From JBAXGE01 sp044344145 (GTDB lineage: Bacteria > Planctomycetota > Phycisphaerae > WQYP01): a stretch of DNA of 12,481 nt. Shown here piece after piece: positions 1 through 6,603 of the stretch. Where the stretch lies: contig JBIJDM010000062.1 in NCBI GenBank assembly GCA_044344145.1, positions 1-12,481 on the forward strand. Direction: 5' to 3'. The notes below the pieces were generated by a model. The model did no database searches, was not told where the DNA came from, and was given only the letters and a program-made list of their open reading frames with translations. Positions within the stretch are counted from its first letter, which is position 1. Every line of letters begins with the position of its first letter. A program made the translations under genes and the position numbers.

Positions 1-444
1 GCCCTTCTTGCTGGCATCGTCGGGCTTGGCCGGGCCTTTGCTGGCTTCCTGATAGGCTTTCAGCCGGGCCAGCAGCTTGGCCACGTTGTTATCCATCCCC
101 TTTTGTTCCATGGTGAACTTCATGCCGTCGAGCACGATCTGATCAATCTCAATGGTGTCACTGAGCAGACTGCCCGTCTTGAGCGTGACATCCACACTGC
201 CCAGGTCCAGCAGCGCGGGGGCCTCAAAAGGCGTTACCGAGGCAATCTTAAAACCTTCGATCCGCAGCTTCCCGGCCATGGGCGAAATGGTCAGGCTCTG
301 CACCGTCACCGGCTGGGCCAGCACATCCGAGGCAATCACCTCCACCGCCTTGCGGGCAATGCTATTGATGGACAAAGCCAGAATCACCAGCCCCACCACG
401 AGGATCGCCACCAACACCAGACCGATTTTCAACAGTTTTTTCAT
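1..444 (-). CDS. AsmA-like / DUF748-type membrane-anchored protein (5' part only)
   Basis: The minus strand is open from an ATG at 444 to the left edge, giving 148 residues of a longer protein. It begins MKKLLKIGLVLVAILVV, a short basic stretch followed by one hydrophobic helix (about residues 4-25), which reads as an N-terminal membrane anchor. The part outside the membrane has the alternating beta pattern of AsmA-family N-termini: 'VTVQSLTISPMAGKLRIEGF', then 'GSLLSDTIEIDQIVLDGMKF'. AsmA-family proteins in general are envelope proteins linked to lipid transport or outer membrane assembly; the exact role here is unknown. The start is supported by AAGGAG at 460-455, 9-10 nt upstream, and by a candidate promoter at 470-498. 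It diverges from tyrA. A Lys/Ala/Asp-rich stretch (AKPDDASKKG) begins where the window cuts it. The family call is by pattern only; membrane anchoring is firmer than the AsmA name. Confidence 0.7.
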   Translation of the reverse strand, partial: MKKLLKIGLVLVAILVVGLVILALSINSIARKAVEVIASDVLAQPVTVQSLTISPMAGKLRIEGFKIASVTPFEAPALLDLGSVDVTLKTGSLLSDTIEIDQIVLDGMKFTMEQKGMDNNVAKLLARLKAYQEASKGPAKPDDASKKG

Positions 445-469
445 GGTCGTTTGCTCCTTGTAAGGCACT

Positions 470-498
470 ATTTTAGGCAGGCGGCACCCCAGCGTCCA
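470..498 (-). promoter_or_regulatory. candidate promoter of the AsmA-like gene
   Basis: On the minus strand TGGACG (498-493), a 17-nt spacer and TAAAAT (475-470) form a sigma70-like pair. Transcription would start near 463, leaving about 20 nt of leader that contains the AAGGAG ribosome site. Assigned by eye. Confidence 0.45.
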
Positions 499-576
499 AC
501 GCCGGGGCTGGTTTACCGCCTGCCCATCCCCCGGGGCAAAAGTCGCAAAACTCCCACGATTTACCCCTGCCCAGTT

Positions 577-597
577 GGGCCAAGGTATGCTAAACTG
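577..597 (+). promoter_or_regulatory. -10 element of tyrA (TAAACT), predicted leaderless start
   Basis: TAAACT at 591-596, preceded by GC, ends 8 nt before the tyrA ATG at 605, so the first transcribed base should fall at or next to the start codon. No good -35 lies 17 nt upstream (TGCCCA at 568-573) and no Shine-Dalgarno is present. The block 577-597 is nearly the same as 7221-7241 upstream of mlaE. Confidence 0.5.
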
Positions 598-604
598 AGT
601 GGTT

Positions 605-1516
605 ATGAATGATCACGTGTCCAAAGCGGCCCATGCCCAACCCCACTTCCACCGCGTCTGTATTATCGGCGTGGGGCTGCTGGGTGCATCGCTGGGCTTG
701 GCGCTCAAACAGGCCCGCCTCGCGGATAAAGTCGTCGGCGTGGGCCGCGCGGGTTCGCCCTCGCTGGCCGTGGCGCTGGAACGCGGGGCCATAGATCAGG
801 CGTACACCGACCCGCTCGATGGTGTGGCCGGGGCCGATCTGGTGGTTATTTGCACCCCCCTGCTGCAATTCGAAGCAACGCTAAAAGCCATCAAGCCCGG
901 CCTATCCAGCCGGACCATGATTACCGATGTCGGCTCGACCAAAATGCAGGTCATGGACTGGGTTCGCCGGATTCTCGGGCCCGATGCCCTGTTCGTCGGC
1001 TCGCACCCCATGGCGGGCAGCGAACAGCGCGGCCCCTCCGCCGCCCGCGCCGATCTCTATCACAATGCCGTCTGCCTGATGACCCCCCTGCACGGCGCCC
1101 CGCCGCAGGTATTCGAAAAAATCTCCGCCCTCTGGCAGGCCCTGGGCATGCGCACCATCCCGGTGGATGCCGACCTGCACGATCGCTGGGTGGCCACCAT
1201 CAGCCATGTGCCCCATGCCGCGGCGTTTGCACTGTTCCGCTCTGCCGCCGATGAACCCGATGCCCTGCACGTGGCCGCCGGCGGGTTTACCGATACCACC
1301 CGCATTGCCAGCAGCGACCCGGACGTGTGGACCGATATTTTTATGACCAACCGCGAAGCCGTCATGGAAGCGCTGGACCGCTATATGCAGGAACTCTCCA
1401 CGCTCTGGCGCATGCTGGAATCCGACGACGCCCCGGCCCTGCGCCAATACCTGGACCAAACCCGGCAACAGCGTCAGGCCTGGCTGGACCAGCGGCAAAA
1501 TCGTTCTTCGTCCTAG
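605..1516 (+). CDS. tyrA: prephenate/arogenate dehydrogenase (TyrA)
   Basis: This is the NAD(P)-dependent oxidative decarboxylase of tyrosine synthesis, converting prephenate to 4-hydroxyphenylpyruvate or arogenate to tyrosine. The dinucleotide-binding loop is at residues 22-27 (GVGLLG) in an N-terminal Rossmann fold. The family motifs DVGSTK (from residue 108) and HPMAGSE (from residue 134) follow, then the helical dimerisation half with 'SHVPHAAAFAL' and 'GGFTDTTRIASSDPDVW'. At about 303 residues it is a single-domain enzyme: there is no chorismate mutase fusion and no C-terminal ACT domain, so feedback control by tyrosine through ACT is not expected. I chose ATG 605 over the in-frame GTG at 599 because 605 sits 8 nt after the -10 box. 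A glycosyltransferase gene begins 30 bp downstream and is probably co-transcribed. Whether prephenate or arogenate is the substrate cannot be read from the sequence. Confidence 0.93.
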   Translation: MNDHVSKAAHAQPHFHRVCIIGVGLLGASLGLALKQARLADKVVGVGRAGSPSLAVALERGAIDQAYTDPLDGVAGADLVVICTPLLQFEATLKAIKPGLSSRTMITDVGSTKMQVMDWVRRILGPDALFVGSHPMAGSEQRGPSAARADLYHNAVCLMTPLHGAPPQVFEKISALWQALGMRTIPVDADLHDRWVATISHVPHAAAFALFRSAADEPDALHVAAGGFTDTTRIASSDPDVWTDIFMTNREAVMEALDRYMQELSTLWRMLESDDAPALRQYLDQTRQQRQAWLDQRQNRSSS

Positions 1517-1546
1517 TCTGCATCCCATCTGCGAAGGATCACGACG

Positions 1547-2668
1547 ATGGCCCCCGCCCTTCAATCTTCCCCCCCACCGGCCGCGGACCAACCGCTGGAC
1601 CTGGTCCTCTGGGTGGAACCGCTGATGCTGGCCGGCGAAGGGGCGCTGATCCGCCATCTGGTCAGTGGTTTGATCGCCGATGGGCATCACATACGCTATC
1701 TCACGCCGCAGGGGTGCGACTTATCCTCGCTGCCCACGCTGAACACGGAAACGCTGACGTATACCTTGCGGCCGTGGGAACGCTTTCCCGCGGCGCTGCG
1801 TTGGCGCATGCGCGACATCGTGGAGACCCTGCGCGACGATCCGCCTGATTTGATTCTCGCCTGGGGCAATGCCGATCATGTGCCGCTGGGCCAGTTGGCG
1901 CAAATGACCCAATTACCGCTGATGGTCTGGGTCTGGGATGCGGCGGAATTATTTGCCCCGCTGGCCGGCCTGCCGGGGGTGCGCACCGTACTTACCGCGT
2001 CCGAAGCCATCCGCGCGCGGACCTCCGCCCATTACCCCGTCCCGGTCGAGGTGCTGCGCCCCGGCGTGTTCACCGTTCCCACCCCGGCGTGTTTCGATGT
2101 CCTCGGACAGGTGCCGTGTCTGGTCAGTCTCGACCCGCTGGCCAGTCTGGAAGCCTATACCGCCGTGCTGGAAGCCTGCGAAGTTTTGGTACGACAAGAG
2201 CGAGAATACCTGCTCTTCGCCTATGACACCGGCCTGAAAGAACACCCCATCTGGCAACTGGCGGCGAAGAAAAACCTGCTCAACCATATTTCGTTTGTCC
2301 CCTATCAACAGGACGCGGAACTGCTGATGCTGCATGGGGATATCTACCTGCACGCCCTGCCGGGCACGCGTGTGTTGTATCGTTCACTGGAGGCCATGGC
2401 CCACGGGCTGGCCGTGGTGGGGGCAGAAAATCACGCCGCCGACCATTTGATTGAGGGGCAAACCTGGCGCCGCATCGGCCAGCTTGATGGCGCCACTTGG
2501 GCTAATTGCCTTACCTTCCTGCTCGACCACCGCGATCAGGCGCTGGCCCAAGCCCGGGCGGGGCAAGCCTATATCACCGCCCACCATTCCATGACGGCCA
2601 TGCTGGAGCGATTTGTTGGGTTGGCGCGGCATGCGGCGGGGATGCCGCTGCGGATGGCAGCCAAGTAG
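1547..2668 (+). CDS. GT-B fold glycosyltransferase (GT4-like)
   Basis: A 373-residue cytosolic protein built like a two-domain GT-B glycosyltransferase, presumably transferring a sugar from a nucleotide donor to an unknown acceptor. The N-terminal half has the first beta strand and flexible loop (LWVEPLMLAGEGALIRHLVS, about residues 21-40) and 'PDLILAWGNADHVP'. The C-terminal half has 'CLVSLDPL', 'ISFVPYQQDAELLMLHGDIYLHALPG' and the donor-site segment 'YRSLEAMAHGLAVVG' around residue 282. In most GT4 enzymes two glutamates lie eight apart here (EX7E); this protein keeps the second (E282) but has Thr at 274. There is no signal peptide or membrane segment. GAAGGA (1533-1538) lies 8 nt before the ATG, and the gene follows tyrA by 30 bp. 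It meets the NUDIX gene tail to tail. The fold is fairly sure; donor, acceptor and even activity are not. Confidence 0.72.
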   Translation: MAPALQSSPPPAADQPLDLVLWVEPLMLAGEGALIRHLVSGLIADGHHIRYLTPQGCDLSSLPTLNTETLTYTLRPWERFPAALRWRMRDIVETLRDDPPDLILAWGNADHVPLGQLAQMTQLPLMVWVWDAAELFAPLAGLPGVRTVLTASEAIRARTSAHYPVPVEVLRPGVFTVPTPACFDVLGQVPCLVSLDPLASLEAYTAVLEACEVLVRQEREYLLFAYDTGLKEHPIWQLAAKKNLLNHISFVPYQQDAELLMLHGDIYLHALPGTRVLYRSLEAMAHGLAVVGAENHAADHLIEGQTWRRIGQLDGATWANCLTFLLDHRDQALAQARAGQAYITAHHSMTAMLERFVGLARHAAGMPLRMAAK

Positions 2669-2673
2669 ACATT

Positions 2674-2695
2674 ATATGTTATTTATTTAACATAT
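2674..2695. repeat. AT-rich dyad between convergent genes
   Basis: ATATGTTA (2674-2681) and TAACATAT (2688-2695) form a perfect 8-bp inverted repeat around a 6-nt loop, in the short gap between the glycosyltransferase and NUDIX stop codons. The stem is too AT-rich to be a strong terminator by itself. It could be a weak bidirectional terminator or a protein-binding dyad. A very similar 19-nt sequence lies at 2833-2851. Confidence 0.4.
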
Positions 2696-3163
2696 TTACA
2701 ACGTTATTTCCATGAATTGCATCCCGCCGGTGGTGTCCGTCAGTTGCTCTTGAATAATCCGCACCGCTTCGCGCTGACTCCGCCACATAAAGGCCCCCGA
2801 GGCCAGCCGGGCGGGTATCCAACGGTGACTTGTATGTTCATTATTTAACATCGGAACCGCGTCCGCAGCCCCCTCCACCGCGAACACCGGCATCACCATC
2901 ACGTAATCCCTAGGCCGAAAATAGAAGCTTTCCAGCGTATCGGCCTGAAACATACGGATCGGGACCAGGCCCGTTTCCTCGCTCAGTTCCCGCCGGGCAG
3001 CCTGAACTGCCGTTTCGCCGGGTTGAATGCCCCCGTAACAGATTTGCCAGCTATGGGCATATTCGCCGGTGGATTCGGACCGTTTTAATTGCAGGAACTC
3101 CAGTCCCGACAATGCCTTACGATACACATACACCGCCACTGCATCGGCCCGGATATCCGCCAT
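2696..3163 (-). CDS. NUDIX hydrolase
   Basis: A 155-residue single-domain NUDIX pyrophosphohydrolase, a family that cleaves nucleoside diphosphate-X compounds with a divalent metal. The NUDIX box is complete: G44 x5 E50 x7 R58-E59-L-x-E62-E63-x-G65-L66, in the sequence GGIQPGETAVQAARRELSEE. The upstream strand 'VAVYVYRK...EFLQLKRS' and 'HSWQICYGG', and the later 'LNNEHTSHRW', recall dihydroneopterin-triphosphate or (d)NTP pyrophosphatases, but the substrate cannot be assigned. I chose ATG 3163 rather than the ATG at 3190: AAAAGGAGCC (3178-3169) sits just upstream of 3163, while 3190 lies inside the predicted -10 box. The gene diverges from atpC through overlapping promoters and converges with the glycosyltransferase. 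It probably forms its own unit. Confidence 0.9.
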   Translation of the reverse strand: MADIRADAVAVYVYRKALSGLEFLQLKRSESTGEYAHSWQICYGGIQPGETAVQAARRELSEETGLVPIRMFQADTLESFYFRPRDYVMVMPVFAVEGAADAVPMLNNEHTSHRWIPARLASGAFMWRSQREAVRIIQEQLTDTTGGMQFMEITL

Positions 3164-3188
3164 GTTAGGCTCCTTTTCGTAGCGATTC

Positions 3189-3217
3189 ATTTTACATCCC
3201 CGCCAGAACGGCTACAA
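3189..3217 (-). promoter_or_regulatory. candidate promoter of the NUDIX gene
   Basis: On the minus strand TTGTAG (3217-3212), a 17-nt spacer and TAAAAT (3194-3189). The predicted start near 3182 leaves a leader of about 18 nt with the AAAAGGAG ribosome site. Both boxes overlap the boxes of the atpC promoter on the other strand. Confidence 0.5.
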
Positions 3218-3218
3218 T
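3191..3218 (+). promoter_or_regulatory. promoter of atpC
   Basis: TTTACA (3191-3196), a 16-nt spacer and TACAAT (3213-3218) form a good sigma70-like promoter. Transcription would begin near 3225, just before AAAGGAG (3231-3237). Confidence 0.6.
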
Positions 3219-3250
3219 GAGGCATTAGCAAAAGGAGCTAACGAAGTACG

Positions 3251-3616
3251 ATGGCTACGAATTTTAAGGCTGATCTGGTCACCCCCGAGGCTTTGGTTCT
3301 GGAAACCGAAGTCAGTGAAGTGCAACTGCCGGGGCATGATGGCTATGTCGGCATTCTGAATCAACGCGCCCCCCTGTTGACCAAGCTGGGTGTGGGCATC
3401 CTGCAACTGCACACCCCCACGGGCGTGCGGAAGTTCCTCGTCTCGGGCGGTTATGCCCAGATGAAGGACAACCTGCTGACCATTCTGACCGATGAAGCGA
3501 TCCCGGAAGCCCAGATCACCCCCGAACTGGTCAAGACCAAGCAATCGAAACTGGCGGAAATTCTGGCCCAGTCGGAAGCGCAGACTTGGGAACGCAAGTG
3601 GACCAAGGCATCCTGA
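3251..3616 (+). CDS. atpC: F1 ATP synthase epsilon subunit
   Basis: The epsilon subunit belongs to the central stalk of F1-ATP synthase; it contacts gamma and the c-ring and can restrain ATP hydrolysis. The N-terminal beta-sandwich is clear: 'ADLVTPEALVLETEVSEVQL', then PGHDGYVGIL (residues 27-36), 'RAPLLTKLGVGILQL', the signature 'KFLVSGGYAQMKDN' and 'LTILTDEA'. The C-terminal helical part (about residues 85-121) is short, so the protein is 121 residues against the usual 130-140. AAAGGAG (3231-3237) is 13 nt before the ATG, a little long. The gene has its own promoter and a strong terminator (3646-3674), and neither neighbour is another atp gene. Since epsilon normally follows beta (atpD), this copy is either separated from the main operon or a second copy. 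Confidence 0.93.
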   Translation: MATNFKADLVTPEALVLETEVSEVQLPGHDGYVGILNQRAPLLTKLGVGILQLHTPTGVRKFLVSGGYAQMKDNLLTILTDEAIPEAQITPELVKTKQSKLAEILAQSEAQTWERKWTKAS

Positions 3617-3645
3617 TTGCCCTGACAAACTACGACCCCACGAAG

Positions 3646-3674
3646 AAGGCGGCCATAAGGTCGGCCTTTTTTTT
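3646..3674 (+). terminator. Rho-independent terminator of atpC
   Basis: AAGGC-GGCC (3646-3654), loop ATAA, then GGTC-(G)-GCCTT with one bulged G makes a 9-bp stem, followed by a run of eight T (3667-3674). It lies 30 bp after the atpC stop. Confidence 0.85.
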
Positions 3675-3679
3675 ATGGG

Positions 3680-3708
3680 TTGTCTCTGGCCATGAATGGT
3701 GACATAAT
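3680..3708 (+). promoter_or_regulatory. promoter of the tandem secreted paralogue pair
   Basis: TTGTCT (3680-3685), a 17-nt spacer and CATAAT (3703-3708) form a sigma70-like promoter with an expected start near 3715, about 50 nt before the ATG at 3765. It begins right after the atpC terminator, so the following genes are independently transcribed. Confidence 0.55.
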
Positions 3709-3723
3709 ACCTCGAATGGTAAC
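3694..3723 (+). repeat. direct repeat spanning the promoter, possible operator
   Basis: GAATGGTGAC (3694-3703) and GAATGGTAAC (3714-3723) match at 9 of 10 positions and start exactly 20 bp apart, about two helical turns. The first copy lies in the spacer and the second over the predicted transcription start, a placement typical of a repressor site. No regulator gene is adjacent. Confidence 0.4.
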
Positions 3724-3764
3724 GAAATCCTGACGCACAGATTTTTTCCCACGAGGCCTGCTCC

Positions 3765-4961
3765 ATGAAAACTACTCGACCAATGATGCCATGGGCTTTA
3801 ACGGCCGCGCTATTATGCGGGTTCGTCGGGAGTCCACTCGTACAGGCATGGATCGGCATCAGGATCAAGCCCGAGCCGGAACCCACCACGGCCCCGGCGA
3901 CCCAACCCACCAGCCAGCCGGCCACCGTGCCGGAAAGCGCACGCGTGGTATTGGGGTCGGAATTAAGCCAACTGGCCCAGCAGGTGGGTACCTGGCAGTG
4001 GCAGCGCGGCCAGCTTTGGTTGCGCCCCTACCCCAAATTTTTCGTCGAGAATCTCAATAAGCCCCTAGCTCCGGTGGAGGGAATTCTCGCGGCCATCGCG
4101 CGCACCCCCGACAACGCTAACTGGATGGTAAATTTTAACCAAGGTGGACAAAGTATCATTTGGTCCTGGCAAGGTAAGCCCGACAGTAAAGAGATCAATT
4201 CGTTGGTATCCTTTACAGTGCACGTACACCGACCAATTTTTGTGCCCCCCTCCACCTCAATTAATATCGCACACAAGCTGGAGATCACCCCGAACCTGGT
4301 GGTGTTTACCGCCAAACAGACCGCCAGTGACGGACTCAGCAAGCCCAGACCCGGTACTGTATATCGCTACAGTGCGAGTAATCTGCTGAGCCTGCTGCAA
4401 CAGCAACCGGAATTGCGTAAAACGGTGCTCATGCCCATGCTCGAGGCTCTGGCGGGGCCGGATGCATTAGCGCCATCGCTGGACGCGGCCCGCTTGGCTT
4501 TGCTACCCAATGGCGTGACCGCAGAGGACAAGACTGCGTTGGCGGACCTGGTGATAAAACTGGATGACGCCAATCAGGAAATCCGCGACGTGGCCACCAA
4601 TGCCTTGGGTGGATATGGCCCCCATGCGCTGGCATATCTGAAAACATTGGAGGGGACCAAGCTATCTTTCGAGCAGCGCGACCGGATCAAACTCGCCAGC
4701 GCCCAACTCCTGAAACGTTTTCCCCCCGGCATGGAACCAGTCGCGGTGGATCCGTTATTCCTCGCCGGCGCGTTGCTGGTCAATGATCCAGCGGTGGCCC
4801 AGATAGCCGCCGACCGGCTGCGCCTCTTGGGTGGGGAAAAATTGTTGACCGATTTTAACCCCAAAGCGCCCCGCGCCCAGCGCGAGGTGATTTTCTGGCA
4901 ATTGATCCCCCTACTCACGGCCCAGAACCAGCCCACCACCCAACCGCAACCGGCGCCCTGA
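3765..4961 (+). CDS. secreted HEAT-like protein of unknown function, paralogue A
   Basis: I do not recognise a named family. The 398-residue product has a signal peptide (basic N-terminus, hydrophobic core about 9-24, likely cleavage after VQA at 28) and a linker rich in Pro, Thr and Gln (about 36-57). A conserved motif follows, QVGTWQWQRGQLWLRP (73-88), then a beta-rich region of about 110 residues, a helical region (254-316) with 'LVIKLDDANQEIRDVATNAL', and a C-terminal block 'AGALL...GGEKLLTDFNPKAPRAQREVIFWQL'. The tail TTQPQPAP is again a linker-like sequence. The helical part resembles HEAT-like segments common in planctomycetal extracellular and WD40 proteins; such repeats usually bind protein. 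No catalytic motif is visible. A GAGG about 9 nt upstream is a weak ribosome site. The next gene (5053) is a paralogue, and the two probably form one transcript. Export to periplasm or surface is inferred; no lipobox is seen. Confidence 0.8.
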   Translation: MKTTRPMMPWALTAALLCGFVGSPLVQAWIGIRIKPEPEPTTAPATQPTSQPATVPESARVVLGSELSQLAQQVGTWQWQRGQLWLRPYPKFFVENLNKPLAPVEGILAAIARTPDNANWMVNFNQGGQSIIWSWQGKPDSKEINSLVSFTVHVHRPIFVPPSTSINIAHKLEITPNLVVFTAKQTASDGLSKPRPGTVYRYSASNLLSLLQQQPELRKTVLMPMLEALAGPDALAPSLDAARLALLPNGVTAEDKTALADLVIKLDDANQEIRDVATNALGGYGPHALAYLKTLEGTKLSFEQRDRIKLASAQLLKRFPPGMEPVAVDPLFLAGALLVNDPAVAQIAADRLRLLGGEKLLTDFNPKAPRAQREVIFWQLIPLLTAQNQPTTQPQPAP

Positions 4962-5052
4962 GTGCCAATCGTGGTACAGACCGCGGAGTTGGCAACACAA
5001 TCACCCCGACGGCAACATACGAGTGGACACCTATTAATGAGGCGAACGCACG

Positions 5053-6210
5053 ATGTTGAGCACACAAATTCGGATGGGCATTGGCAGCGCTCTGCTGCTG
5101 GTCATGGGCGGGGTTGCGCCGCTGGTCGGCGCCAAGCCGGCAATTTTTGATCCTGCCGCCACGACGCAAGCCACCAGCCAGCCGGGCACGTTTCCCGCCC
5201 GCACTAAATTTATGTTTGCCGTCCAGATGCGGCGTTTTTCGGAACTGGTCGGCATCTGGCCATGGCAGCAGGGGCAGCTTTGGTTGCGCCCCACGCTGGA
5301 GTTCCCGGCCGAACTAATCGTGTGGCCCGGTGTGACCGCTTCCGCCGAGACCCGGGCCCCAGGCATATACGCTGCCACGTTCAATATGCCCGAACAGGAC
5401 ATCGAATTTCAATGGCATTTTCCCAAAACTGCAACCCCGGCGACCAGCCCCATCACTAAATTTATGATCGCCGGCTACCGAACATCGTATCTGCCCAAGG
5501 GTAATGAATACGTCGTCGCGCAGACCCTGACCATCACCCCGAATCAAACCACATTCATCTTACGAATCGGCCCGCTGGAAAAAACCAGCAAAGTGGTGGT
5601 TCAGGAATTCAAATACCAGGCCGCCACGCTGCTGGAATTACTGGTTCAGGAACCCCATCTCCGCCAGGAGGGCGTTGGCCCGTTACTAGCCGCCTTTGCC
5701 GGGCCGAACTGGCTGGCCAGCGATAGCGACCAAGCCCGGCTGGCGCTGCTGGGCAATGCCCTGACCGTCGAGGACACGATGGCGTTGGGCGATCTGGTCA
5801 AGAAATTGGATGATGACAATCTGGAAATTCGTGATGCCGCCACGGCGGCGCTGGGGGCCTACGGCCCACAGGCACTGGAATATCTCAAATCCCTGGCCAT
5901 AACCAACTTTTCCTTCGAACAGCGCGATCGCATCAGCCGGGCCCGGGCACAATTAACCAAGCGTTTTCCCGCTGGCGCCACGAAGAGCCAACCCGATAAC
6001 TGGCTGTGCGCTGGGGCGTTGCTGCTCGAAGATACCACAGTGGTCAAAGCGGCTGCGGAATACCTGAGTAAACACGGGGGCGAAAACGTGTTACACGATT
6101 TCGATCCCGCCGCCCCGCTGGCGAAGCGCGAAGCCATCTTCTGGCAACTGGTGCCCGTGGTGGCGATCCCCACACGACCCGCGACCACCCAACCGCAACC
6201 AACGCCATAA
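5053..6210 (+). CDS. secreted HEAT-like protein of unknown function, paralogue B
   Basis: A 385-residue paralogue of the preceding gene with the same order of parts: signal peptide (cleavage likely after VGA at 27), Thr/Gln/Ser linker (TTQATSQP), the motif LVGIWPWQQGQLWLRP (65-80), a beta-rich region, helical HEAT-like region (about 240-302), the C-terminal block 'GGENVLHDFDPAAPLAKREAIFWQL' and the tail TTQPQPTP. By eye, 27 of 37 residues are identical to paralogue A over 'LGDLVKKLDD...YLKSL' and 29 of 56 over the C-terminal block, while the beta-rich region (about residues 81-190) is strongly diverged. It starts 91 bp after A with GAGG (5040-5043) as a weak ribosome site and no convincing promoter, so co-transcription with A is likely. 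Identical SFEQRDRI occurs in both. No enzyme motif is visible. Function unknown; a pair of related exported binding proteins is the simplest reading. Confidence 0.8.
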   Translation: MLSTQIRMGIGSALLLVMGGVAPLVGAKPAIFDPAATTQATSQPGTFPARTKFMFAVQMRRFSELVGIWPWQQGQLWLRPTLEFPAELIVWPGVTASAETRAPGIYAATFNMPEQDIEFQWHFPKTATPATSPITKFMIAGYRTSYLPKGNEYVVAQTLTITPNQTTFILRIGPLEKTSKVVVQEFKYQAATLLELLVQEPHLRQEGVGPLLAAFAGPNWLASDSDQARLALLGNALTVEDTMALGDLVKKLDDDNLEIRDAATAALGAYGPQALEYLKSLAITNFSFEQRDRISRARAQLTKRFPAGATKSQPDNWLCAGALLLEDTTVVKAAAEYLSKHGGENVLHDFDPAAPLAKREAIFWQLVPVVAIPTRPATTQPQPTP

Positions 6211-6214
6211 AAAT

Positions 6215-6246
6215 ACCCCACCCCCAGCAGATGCCGGGGGTGGGGT
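6215..6246. terminator. bidirectional terminator between paralogue B and the zinc-ribbon gene
   Basis: ACCCCACCCCC (6215-6225) and GGGGGTGGGGT (6236-6246) form a perfect 11-bp stem with a 10-nt loop. The plus transcript continues TTTAGTTT, the minus transcript ATTTTTATGG, so both converging genes could stop here. Confidence 0.8.
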
Positions 6247-6273
6247 TTAGTTTAGCATTGGAATCGCCCAGAC

Positions 6274-6579
6274 TTAGTTCTTGGCGTCAGCGGCGGGAGC
6301 CTCGGGGGTCGCGGCCGCGGGGGCGGCATTGTTGCCGATCAGGCCCAGAGCGCCCAGCGAGAACGAGGCGGTAAACCCACAGTTCTTGCAGATCACCACG
6401 GCCACCGGCAGCGAGGTGCCGGGGAACTGTAGCTGACCTTCGGTTTCAAATACCGGCACGCCGGCGGGACGGTCGTGGATGATCCATTCTTTCTTCTTGC
6501 ACATCGGGCAATCGCCATTGACGCCCCGTTGTTGCAACACACTCAAAACCGCCTGCGGATACTGATCAAATACGCCCAT
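6274..6579 (-). CDS. small zinc-ribbon protein
   Basis: A 101-residue protein with two CxxC pairs, CPMC (C24, C27) and CKNC (C64, C67), spaced as in a treble-clef zinc ribbon. Between them lies 'WIIHDRPAGVPVFETEGQLQ', probably beta hairpins, and after them a hydrophobic stretch with 'SLGALGLIG' (about 73-81) and a flexible Ala/Pro tail. There is no signal peptide, so it is likely cytosolic. Such ribbons bind nucleic acid or protein partners, or simply are metal-stabilised folds; no specific function can be given. GAGGTAA (6592-6586) is 6 nt from the ATG, and a promoter is drawn at 6604-6632, so it can be expressed apart from the FlgM-like gene 111 bp upstream. Zinc binding is inferred from the cysteines. 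Confidence 0.8.
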   Translation of the reverse strand: MGVFDQYPQAVLSVLQQRGVNGDCPMCKKKEWIIHDRPAGVPVFETEGQLQFPGTSLPVAVVICKNCGFTASFSLGALGLIGNNAAPAAATPEAPAADAKN

Positions 6580-6603
6580 GTTCGTTTACCTCATGAAAAA
6601 ATG

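Noticed and set aside
445..604. Possible attenuator or T-box before tyrA
   Set aside because: No hairpin plus T run and no T-box-like conserved sequence; the promoter sits right at the start codon, leaving no leader.
103..612. Plus-strand open frame across the left end
   Set aside because: His/Gln/Arg-rich with no domain; the minus strand here encodes a protein with a clear membrane anchor and ribosome site.
6249..6256. A third GCTAAACT, on the minus strand
   Set aside because: It lies after the zinc-ribbon stop beside the terminator, where the plus-strand T-rich tail produces it; no start codon follows at the right distance.
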